This document shows, in pieces, positions 30,062 through 36,853 of a stretch of DNA of 36,853 bases (its first letter is position 1; every line of letters starts with the position of its first letter). Origin of the DNA: Anaerolineales bacterium (GTDB taxonomy: Bacteria; Chloroflexota; Anaerolineae; Anaerolineales; UBA11858); assembly GCA_018335275.1 (NCBI GenBank), contig JAGXKM010000012.1:1-36853 (forward strand). Reading direction: 5' to 3'. The notes under the pieces were generated by a model that was given only the letters and a program-made list of their open reading frames with translations, had not been told where the DNA came from and searched no databases. A program made the position numbers and the translations under genes.

Positions 30062-31434
30062 CGGAGTTTGATAACCCCCACATCCAACAGGTACACCTCT
30101 CCATTCATGTGCCCTACAGCATAAGAGACAGCGCCCTCTTCAAGGACAACGAAGACCCGGATCCCCTCATCCGCTGCAATATCATCGACCGGCAGGGTGA
30201 CACCCCCATCCTCCACACCCACCAGTACTACCTCTTCAAAGGAATTTTCTTCCAAATGGGAAGAGAAAAGGGATTTCAAAGGTACCCCCTGATACTTGTT
30301 AGAACCATAACCCAGATCCAGTTGTGTGCTGTCCATCTCCTGGATCCAATCCCCGGGTTGAAATACCCGCGAATCCTTCCCTTCCACCTCCAAGACCAGA
30401 GGTGCAGATTCAACCAGCGTGATTTCCACCACCCCGTTCACCCAGGCCTTCTTCGTGGACGGTCCCACCATGTTGTAAACCAGATTCTTTCCACTTCCCT
30501 GGGTTTGTAATAGCAATCCCGGGTTTTCCTCTAACTCGGTTTGGGTGATAAAAAACTCATAGCCATCCGATGCCTGAAGCAGCACGAGGTCAAAACCGGG
30601 TTCCGGTCCGGCTTTTTGGAGGATCTCCTGCAGGAGAAAGCCCCGGTAGGACATGGACACATCTCCCTGGGAGACCTCCACAGTCTTTTCTTCAAGGTCG
30701 GTTTGTGCGGCGTTGAATTCGTAAGGGGTGGAAACGGCACCATTAACCGCCACTTCACCGGACCCTGATCGGGCGACCTTTAGATATCCGAAAAGGCTCA
30801 GCGCTAAGAGGAGGCTTCCCACAAAGAATACCCGCAGCAACCGCGGCCGCATCGGCTGCGGTTCCTGGTCCTTGACCACGCCGGATTCTCGCAAGGTATT
30901 AATCAGAGCATAGCCCAGTAAGCCCGCAAATATCACCCCGGAAAGGAAAGCCACCAAAGCGATCAAGCCGATCACACTGTAGGCCAGGACATCCGCGGGA
31001 ACCGCGGCAAAAAGTTGAAATACAAAGACATTGGAGGCGGAGGCAATTCCTCCAGCGACAGCGTAAGCCAGCCAATGGTGCCGCTTACGGAAAGCCAGGA
31101 GGCCCAGATCGACCAAGATCCCGGCGGCGATATCCACGAGCACCACCAATAGTCCATGGGTGTTCCCGGAGAAAAGTTCAACCGCCCCTTTCAGGACCCC
31201 GGTGATGGTTCCAGCGCCTTGCTTCTTGGTAAGCCCCGCGGCGAGGATCAACCACAGGACATGAAATCCCGCCGCCCACTGGGTTGTCCCCGCAAACCCC
31301 AGGATGGATTGGAAGAAATCCCCGATGAAGTTGATGTACGTGCTGGCAATCCCCCCCAGAGCAGCCAGGGCCGCCATCATCAATAAATCACGCGTGGAAT
31401 AATAATAAAGATCTCGGCTCATCATGTAGGGCAC
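30058..31434 (-). CDS. ECF transporter S component (YkoE-like) fused to two C-terminal molybdopterin-binding-like domains
   Basis: N-terminal about 5-6 TM YkoE-like region (TRDLLMMAALAALGGIASTYINFIGDFFQSILGFAGTTQW...), then two repeats with DGYEFFITQTELE / DGGVTLPVDDI motifs. Confidence 0.8.
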   Translation of the reverse strand: MPYMMSRDLYYYSTRDLLMMAALAALGGIASTYINFIGDFFQSILGFAGTTQWAAGFHVLWLILAAGLTKKQGAGTITGVLKGAVELFSGNTHGLLVVLVDIAAGILVDLGLLAFRKRHHWLAYAVAGGIASASNVFVFQLFAAVPADVLAYSVIGLIALVAFLSGVIFAGLLGYALINTLRESGVVKDQEPQPMRPRLLRVFFVGSLLLALSLFGYLKVARSGSGEVAVNGAVSTPYEFNAAQTDLEEKTVEVSQGDVSMSYRGFLLQEILQKAGPEPGFDLVLLQASDGYEFFITQTELEENPGLLLQTQGSGKNLVYNMVGPSTKKAWVNGVVEITLVESAPLVLEVEGKDSRVFQPGDWIQEMDSTQLDLGYGSNKYQGVPLKSLFSSHLEENSFEEVVLVGVEDGGVTLPVDDIAADEGIRVFVVLEEGAVSYAVGHMNGEVYLLDVGVIKLR

Positions 31435-31473
31435 CCCGAATCATTCTCTCACTCAAAAGTATTTAATCAGAAA

Positions 31474-31492
31474 CTATTTAGTTTGTAAATAG
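31474..31492. promoter_or_regulatory. Perfect inverted repeat CTATTTA-N5-TAAATAG, candidate operator
   Basis: CTATTTAGTTTGTAAATAG in the PadR / ECF S-component intergenic gap. Confidence 0.5.
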
Positions 31493-31548
31493 GTATATAA
31501 AAAAACACATCTCAATCCCAATTCCCGTCATGTCCCCTGTAAAGTCCG

Positions 31549-32088
31549 TCAGGCAAACCTTTCCAGATAAGTGTCCAGCCAGGCATTGATAAAGGACGCC
31601 TGGCGAATGCGAAACTCATACACCTCCTTGAGAAAAGGGTCCGATTCCCCCTCTTGATCCTCAGCCCACTCCTGGATCATGTCCTGGAACACCTTCTGCT
31701 GAGCGTGGATCAAATCCTCTACCCGGGGGAGGTCCAGGAGATTGAAAAACCGCAGTTTGGCGATCAGTTCCACGCGCACAGCGCGCATGGAGGGGACAGG
31801 TGATCTGACCCAGGACAGGAACTCTTGACGCCCCTGATCGGTGAGGTGATATACCTTGCGGTCGGGCCGGTTTTCCTGCGGCTCCAATTCGGAACCCAAA
31901 AGGCCTGCTTCTTCCAGTCGGGAAAGGGTGACATAGAGTTTCGTCTGGCCCGCTTTCCAGATCATCTGGAAGTCCTCTTCCAGCGTTTGATCGAGCTGGT
32001 ATCCATGGTCAGGGCCTTTCATCAGCAGCCCCAGCGCCAGGTAGCGCAGCGGGTAGGTTCCAAAACCGGGGCTTTTTTTTGCACTCAT
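31549..32088 (-). CDS. PadR family transcriptional regulator
   Basis: LRYLALGLLMKGPDHGYQLDQTLEEDFQMIWKAGQTKLYVTLSRLEEAGLLGSE wHTH and PadR C-terminal region. Confidence 0.92.
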   Translation of the reverse strand: MSAKKSPGFGTYPLRYLALGLLMKGPDHGYQLDQTLEEDFQMIWKAGQTKLYVTLSRLEEAGLLGSELEPQENRPDRKVYHLTDQGRQEFLSWVRSPVPSMRAVRVELIAKLRFFNLLDLPRVEDLIHAQQKVFQDMIQEWAEDQEGESDPFLKEVYEFRIRQASFINAWLDTYLERFA

Positions 32089-32338
32089 ACGTCTTTCCCT
32101 TTTCTCTTCAGCCGCACCAGGTCAACCACCTTTCATTATATCCCAGCTCCAGGGAGCGGAACCCTGGCGCGCCTCATCCACTTTTAGCAATCTCGATCAG
32201 AGAACAGTACGATCACGACCCCAGGATATCCCTCCCACACACCCCGTAACCATTTGAAATGGAGAGAAGTTCACATCTTTGAACGATGTCTGAGATTTCA
32301 TCCAACCCGCTCCCGGGGATGCGCCCTAAAGCCTTTGA

Positions 32339-32950
32339 CTACCCTTCCGAAGGGCCAACCATCTCCCGCAATTCCTTAAAGGCCGTGGCTGGTTCTTTGG
32401 ATTGAAGGAAGGAAAGGATCTCCGCTGCCCCTTCTTCCGGGCTGAGTGAGGAGGTATCCAATTCCAGATCGTAAATGGCTTGAGCGTGAACCTCCTCAAA
32501 TTGTTTCCGCGCCATGCCTTCTTTCCGGTTACCACGGTTCCGCTCGCGTCTCTCAAGTTCCTCCACAGGGCAATGAATGCCGACGAAGATCACTTCCAGG
32601 CCTTCAAACAAAGACAGGACACTCTCCACCCAGGGCGGGTCAGATTCCAGTACATCATCCATGATCACCAGGTTCCCGGCACGGGCCACGGCCGCCCCTG
32701 CAGCATGAAAGCCCCGGATGATCCGTGGCCACGTCCTGCGGACGATATCCTCCCGCTCCCACAACCCATCCTGGTACGCTGCCAGATACTCATCAATACA
32801 GAGATGAAAACAGGGTTCCTCCATGACCGCCTGCAAGGCGCGGGCGATGGAACTTTTGCCGGCACTGGAGGCGCCGTTGAGAAAGATGATTTTTCCGTCC
32901 ATCAACTCCGGACTCCTATCCTGATGCTTGCCTCTATACCCTTTCTTCAT
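32339..32950 (-). CDS. Chloramphenicol phosphotransferase-like P-loop kinase
   Basis: IIFLNGASSAGKSSIARALQ P-loop; CIDEYL; CPT-family layout; true start may be 32902 (MDGKIIFLNG). Confidence 0.8.
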   Translation of the reverse strand: MKKGYRGKHQDRSPELMDGKIIFLNGASSAGKSSIARALQAVMEEPCFHLCIDEYLAAYQDGLWEREDIVRRTWPRIIRGFHAAGAAVARAGNLVIMDDVLESDPPWVESVLSLFEGLEVIFVGIHCPVEELERRERNRGNRKEGMARKQFEEVHAQAIYDLELDTSSLSPEEGAAEILSFLQSKEPATAFKELREMVGPSEG

Positions 32951-33141
32951 TATTTTCCAAAATCCCCGTTACCCATTGAGCTGCTCTTTCTAATTCCCCT
33001 TCCAGAAGGGGACCCTCCATTCCACTGACATAAAATCCTTCCGAGAACCACAATCATTGTACCCAGAAAAGCAGCGATCCACATAAAATGGGCATTCCAT
33101 GTCGTAGAATCATTGTCGATATCAAGTAACCCATATGTAAG
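32934..33141 (-). pseudogene. Possible frameshifted remnant of a small membrane protein gene
   Basis: Two adjacent reading frames give coding-like peptides LTYGLLDIDNDSTTWNAHFMWIAAFLGTMIVVL and EGFYVSGMEGPLLEGELERAAQWVTGILENNEERV*. Confidence 0.3.
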
Positions 33142-33527
33142 TCAACCCTGCATGGGGTTAAGTACGGAAACGATCAGGCGAGTTGTTATCAATAATCAAG
33201 GGCTTTTACTACGAAATACTGATTCTTACCTCAGTAAAAATCGGGGACTTGGAAAACGAAACTTTTTCGATACGTTTTTCCATTGAAAGACACAAAAAGG
33301 GGAAAGCATGGATTAGGGAAACATCTTTTCAGAAGCCAGCTCCAGACCACTATCCCACATGACCCGGGAAGGCCAGGGCTGTCGGGGGTGATTGACCTAT
33401 AATCTATTCTAAGATTTGTAATACTCGTATTAATTCCTCACCACCTAAGAACAAACAGTCCACCTTTAAGGTATAGTATAGAAAGCGATAAAGACAGATA
33501 ACAATAAAAAGCAAATGGAGATAGTCA

Positions 33528-34277
33528 ATGAAATTACAGACAGGCGATCGAGCGCCAGACTTCACACTTATGAGTCATCTGGATAAGAAGGTGACCCTGG
33601 AGGAGTTCAGGGGCCAGACGGTGGTGCTGGCTTTCTTCCCCCAGGCTTTCACCCCCGTTTGAACGGCTCAAATTCCGTCTTATGAAGCCGAATACGCTTC
33701 ATTCGCGGAATTAAATGTCCAGGTTCTGGGCATCAGCGTTGATCACATCCCCGTTTTGAAAGCCTGGGCGGAAGACATAGGCGGCGTTTCGTTTCCACTC
33801 TTGAGTGACTTCTGGCCCCACGGCGAGGTGATCAAAAAATACCACGTGTTCAGGAAAGCGGACGGTTATTCTGAAAGGGCAATCTTCATCATCGATAAAG
33901 AGGGGATCATCCGCTACATCGACGTCCATGACATTGATGACCAACCCAGTAATGAGGTCCTTTTTGAGGAGATCAAACGCATCCAGCCCGAAGTTCAGCC
34001 TGCTGTTTCCGATAATAAAGAGGGACAAGAAGATAAGCTGCAGCTGGATGGGGTGATGCTGTTTTGCAATCAGTGGTGCCCGGGCTGCCGCAGAGCCCGC
34101 ATCTGGCTGGCGAAGCACAACATCGATTACATAGAAGTCGATGTCAGCCGAAACCCGCAGGCAGCTGCCCAGGTCAAGGAATGGACAGGGGGCAATTTGA
34201 CTACACCGACGTTTTACATCCATGGAGAAGTGGTCATTGACTGGAAGGAGAGAGAGGTCGCCCGTTTGCTGCTCTAG
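33528..34277 (+). CDS. Selenocysteine-containing peroxiredoxin fused to glutaredoxin (TGA at 33660-33662 read as Sec45)
   Basis: MKLQTGDRAPDFTLMSHLDKKVTLEEFRGQTVVLAFFPQAFTPV-U-TAQIPSYEAEYASFAELNVQVLGISVDHIPVLKAWAEDIGG...; PxxxTxxU Prx motif; C-terminal CNQWCPGCRRARIWL...TTPTFYIHG glutaredoxin; GGAG RBS before ATG. Confidence 0.88.
33660..33690 (+). promoter_or_regulatory. Candidate bacterial SECIS element following the in-frame UGA
   Basis: CGGCU (33664-33668) pairs with AGCCG (33686-33690); inner CA/UG and AA/UU pairs; loop UUCCGUC with G15 after UGA. Confidence 0.55.
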
Positions 34278-34343
34278 AAGCATGAAACGAAGGCAGCCGC
34301 ATGACTCCCTGTTTTGCCTCCTTTTACAAACAATATAAGCTTG

Positions 34344-35400
34344 GATTCAAGTACCAACTGCAACAGCACTTGATTTGAAGAACACCATTTCTGGTGTCAT
34401 GATATCGAGACACTTTCTTGGCCTGGTGTTTAGCCGGTTTTTCGCAAACTGTGTATCTTCATCCGTGATCTTTGAAAAATCACTTCCCTTCGGAAAATAC
34501 TGGCGGACCAGCCCATTTGTGTTCTCGTTGGTTCCTCTCTCCCAAGAGGCATAGGCATGGGCAAAATAAACATCAGTATCCAGCTCTTCAGCAATCTCTT
34601 GATGATCAGCGAATTCCTTCCCGTTGTCACAGGTAATGGTCAGCGTTTTTGTAGGATATGGCTTCAACATTTGAACAATTGCATTCTTAGCAGCTTCAGC
34701 TGTGCGGTTGTCGATTTTCTTCAATAAGGTGAAGCGTGACTTCCGTTCAACCAGGGTAACTAACGCATATGAATTTTTCTTCCCAAGCATGGTATCAGCT
34801 TCCCAATCTCCCAGACGTTTTCTCTCCTCAACCACGGCTGGACGCTCTTCGATACTCACTCTGTCGGGTATTTTCCCTCGACGATCGTTACTTCCGTACC
34901 GTTTTCGGCGCTTTTTCTGGCACCGCAGATGTTTGTGCAGCTTGCCGCCAGCTCTCTTGTCCGCGTAGATATACAGGTAAATCCATTCATGACTGACGCT
35001 GTCATCTCTGTGCTCGTTCATCCAGAGCGTAATTTGTTCCGGGCTCCAATCCTCCCGGATCTTTTCCTCGATCCAGGACCACGTTTGGGGCTGGATACGC
35101 TTCTGATTCTGCTTGCGTCTGCTCGTCGCTTTACGATGGGCTTGTTTGGGACGATATCCACGCTTCCCTTTGTTTCTTTTCAGCTCACGACTGATGGTCG
35201 ATTTATGGACGCCGATGGCTTCAGCGATTTCTGTTTGGGTTTTGCCACTTTTCAAAAGTACCTTAATCTGATATCGTTGACACTGGGTAAGCTGTTTGTA
35301 GGTCACGAATGCTCCTTTAGTTTAGTCGCTGGAGAGGTATTCTATCCTACTACAGCTTACCTCTTTTTACGACACCAAAGTTGCAGTTCGTAGTTGAATC
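34344..35400 (-). mobile_element. IS30-family insertion sequence
   Basis: IRL GATTCAAGTACCAACTGCAAC (34344-34364) vs reverse complement of IRR GATTCAACTACGAACTGCAAC (35380-35400), 19/21 identical; encloses an IS30-type transposase. Confidence 0.9.
34347..35306 (-). CDS. IS30 family transposase
   Basis: MTYKQLTQCQRYQIKVLLKSGKTQTEIAEAIGVHKSTISRELKRN HTH; DWEADTMLGK, CDNGKEFADH, NENTNGLVRQYFPKG DDE motifs. Confidence 0.95.
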   Translation of the reverse strand: MTYKQLTQCQRYQIKVLLKSGKTQTEIAEAIGVHKSTISRELKRNKGKRGYRPKQAHRKATSRRKQNQKRIQPQTWSWIEEKIREDWSPEQITLWMNEHRDDSVSHEWIYLYIYADKRAGGKLHKHLRCQKKRRKRYGSNDRRGKIPDRVSIEERPAVVEERKRLGDWEADTMLGKKNSYALVTLVERKSRFTLLKKIDNRTAEAAKNAIVQMLKPYPTKTLTITCDNGKEFADHQEIAEELDTDVYFAHAYASWERGTNENTNGLVRQYFPKGSDFSKITDEDTQFAKNRLNTRPRKCLDIMTPEMVFFKSSAVAVGT

Positions 35401-35436
35401 TAAGAAGAGAAATAAATTACGAATATTTTGCAAAGA

Positions 35437-35472
35437 AAAGGAGCCCTGTACCTGGCAATACAGGGCTCCTTT
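35437..35472. terminator. Strong rho-independent hairpin (bidirectional)
   Basis: AAAGGAGCCCTGTA-CCTGGCAA-TACAGGGCTCCTTT, perfect 14-bp stem with T/A tails. Confidence 0.88.
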
Positions 35473-35580
35473 CTTAAGAAATATCGAAGAAGGACATTTT
35501 ATTTTAGGAGGATTGTCCATTTCTTCATCTGCTTTCATTGTAAACAAAAGCAGAGAGGGCACACCTTTCTGTTTTGTTAA

Positions 35581-35958
35581 TTATTCTTCCGCCTGCCTGC
35601 TCCGCAGCCCGTAATAAAGAAAAATCAAAGAAGGGGAGGAAAAGATCAAAAAATACGGCCCCCTGGGAAAGGTGCCAGAAAAGAGGTAGTCCAATAGATA
35701 AAAAGCCACCGCTGCGGCGATGGTAAGCAGCGCGCCGGTCAGCTCCCACTTCCAACTCAGGACCAATCCCAACCACATCACAGCGAAGGCAACCATCATC
35801 AGGGTCTCCCGGGATGTCATCTGGAGAAAGGGGGCGAACCCCTCCGCGATGCCCTCTCCGATAAAAATGAACAAAATCAACCCTGCCGCGAGCCCGGCTG
35901 AGATCCTTCCCGCCCAACGCACGATCTCAACCCCTCTCTTTTCACCCTTTTCAGCCAT
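35581..35958 (-). CDS. Small membrane protein of unknown function (four TM-like segments)
   Basis: 125 aa hydrophobic ORF MAEKGEKRGVEIVRWAGRISAGLAAGLILF...; terminator just downstream. Confidence 0.7.
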   Translation of the reverse strand: MAEKGEKRGVEIVRWAGRISAGLAAGLILFIFIGEGIAEGFAPFLQMTSRETLMMVAFAVMWLGLVLSWKWELTGALLTIAAAVAFYLLDYLFSGTFPRGPYFLIFSSPSLIFLYYGLRSRQAEE

Positions 35959-36275
35959 AGGTTCTCCTCATGAATGTCAACCCTTTCTTACTATCTATTC
36001 TAAACGAACTCAGCACAGAACACGATTTAGAACCCACTTTTTTGTAATCTTCACCTTCTAAACCTTGCTGTTTTGGATGAATTTCCGAAATAGATCCCCT
36101 GCTTTCTCTCCCATTTCCTCCAATTGACCCCCATTTCAGGTCCATTTTTCCCTATCTCACCCTCTAGGTTGAGGAAAAATCGGAGTAAAACGCAGCCACT
36201 CAGATGGTTTTTCAATAAAATCAAGGAAGAAATATTAAAAATTGAATAAATTATCAAATTTCTTTAATAAAACAC

Positions 36276-36308
36276 TTGACAAACTAAAAAATATTGATAT
36301 AATTTAGT
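36276..36308 (+). promoter_or_regulatory. Consensus sigma70-type promoter with overlapping imperfect palindrome
   Basis: TTGACA (36276-36281) N16 TATAAT (36298-36303); ACTAAA-N2-ATAT-N2-ATAT-N2-TTTAGT palindrome 36283-36308. Confidence 0.75.
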
Positions 36309-36373
36309 CAGAATATGAGAAAAACACTAAATAATTTGAAAATAAGCATTCAAAATTCTTAAAGGAGAAAAAC

Positions 36374-36565
36374 ATGTTTACCCCCACCATGAGCCTTTTT
36401 TACGCCCAGTCCGTGCAAGAGGATCACCTCCGCCGCGCCCAAACTCAGCGTTTGTTTTCCCAGCTGCAGCGTAAAGTTTCCTTCCAGAGCATTTTCGTCG
36501 ATAACATAGCGGACTTTTTGATCACCTCCGGCCGTTCCCTCAAGCAGCGCTACCAGGCGGCTTGA
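36374..36565 (+). CDS. Small hypothetical protein (63 aa)
   Basis: AAAGGAG RBS 5-10 nt before ATG, strong promoter upstream; MFTPTMSLFYAQSVQEDHLRRAQTQRLFSQLQRKVSFQSIFVDNIADFLITSGRSLKQRYQAA. Confidence 0.6.
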   Translation: MFTPTMSLFYAQSVQEDHLRRAQTQRLFSQLQRKVSFQSIFVDNIADFLITSGRSLKQRYQAA

Positions 36566-36604
36566 GAGGGGACCAGGCGATAGAAAGCAGACTAAACTTT
36601 GTGA

Positions 36605-36664
36605 GAAGGAAGCCCTCCTCCAACCTGGGAATTCAGCACCCATCCGAGTGAGCGGGCTTCCTTC
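36605..36664. terminator. Inverted repeat GAAGGAAGCCC / GGGCTTCCTTC, possible terminator or processed hairpin
   Basis: Perfect 11-bp arms separated by a 38-nt loop, 40 nt after the small ORF stop. Confidence 0.45.
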
Positions 36665-36727
36665 GTTTGATTTAAAGAGATTTAACCCCCTGAGTTAATT
36701 TGACATTTAACAACCACTTTTAAACCC

Positions 36728-36853
36728 TTACTCTTCCGGCACCAAAGGGGCGAGAGGTATATCTTCTGTATACAGAGTCCAGGTGTGATACCCACTTCCC
36801 GCAGCAAAGGGCCTCATCGATGAATAGCCTTCCGGGCTATCCACCAGGTAGAA
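36728..36853 (-). CDS. C-terminal fragment of an unidentified CDS running off the window edge
   Basis: Open frame ...FYLVDSPEGYSSMRPFAAGSGYHTWTLYTEDIPLAPLVPEE* ending in TAA. Confidence 0.5.
   Translation of the reverse strand, partial: FYLVDSPEGYSSMRPFAAGSGYHTWTLYTEDIPLAPLVPEE

Noticed and set aside
31434-31549. TPP riboswitch upstream of the YkoE-like gene
   Set aside because: No TPP-box-like sequence seen in the short gap; only the CTATTTA/TAAATAG repeat stands out.
33660-33662. Treating the peroxiredoxin TGA as a pseudogene nonsense mutation
   Set aside because: Only one stop, placed exactly at the catalytic Cys codon with a plausible SECIS; chance placement is unlikely, although the genome must contain Sec machinery.
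33711-34283. 190-aa minus-strand ORF over the peroxiredoxin
   Set aside because: Antisense to the well-supported Prx-Grx reading; no recognisable motifs.

Overview
The window looks like a chromosomal segment from a high-G+C, selenium-using bacterium. Gene content (LPxTG-like Thr-Pro-rich protein, sortases, PrsW, YkoE-type ECF operon) suggests Chloroflexota/Anaerolineae, but that is inference. The left half is mostly housekeeping: glutamate dehydrogenase, PLP aminotransferase, sugar-nucleotidyltransferase, M3 oligopeptidase, bactofilin, 3-methyladenine glycosylase, guaB, epimerase, holA, a paired M16 peptidase, acpS. The middle has secreted or membrane hydrolases (PrsW, an HExxH membrane protein, patatin, subtilase, serine hydrolase) and a sortase/sorting-signal locus. 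Two parts stand out. (1) 24775-32088 (-) is a tightly packed, PadR-linked operon. It encodes a YkoE/YkoD/YkoC-like ECF importer whose S component is fused to two extracytoplasmic domains. The same apparent domain (sulfite-oxidase/molybdopterin-binding-like, with no obvious Moco ligand Cys) recurs in two lipoproteins, a CxxCH (cytochrome c-like) protein and probably a phosphodiesterase lipoprotein, about 7 copies in total. This is the best candidate for an undescribed uptake system. (2) 33528-34277 (+) is a peroxiredoxin-glutaredoxin fusion with an in-frame TGA exactly at the peroxidatic Cys position (PQAFTPV-U-T) and a plausible bacterial SECIS hairpin just downstream, so a likely selenoprotein that ORF calling splits. 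An IS30-family element (34344-35400, imperfect terminal IRs readable) has inserted right behind it. No rRNA, tRNA or CRISPR array was recognised. All family calls come from reading motifs by eye; no database search was run.
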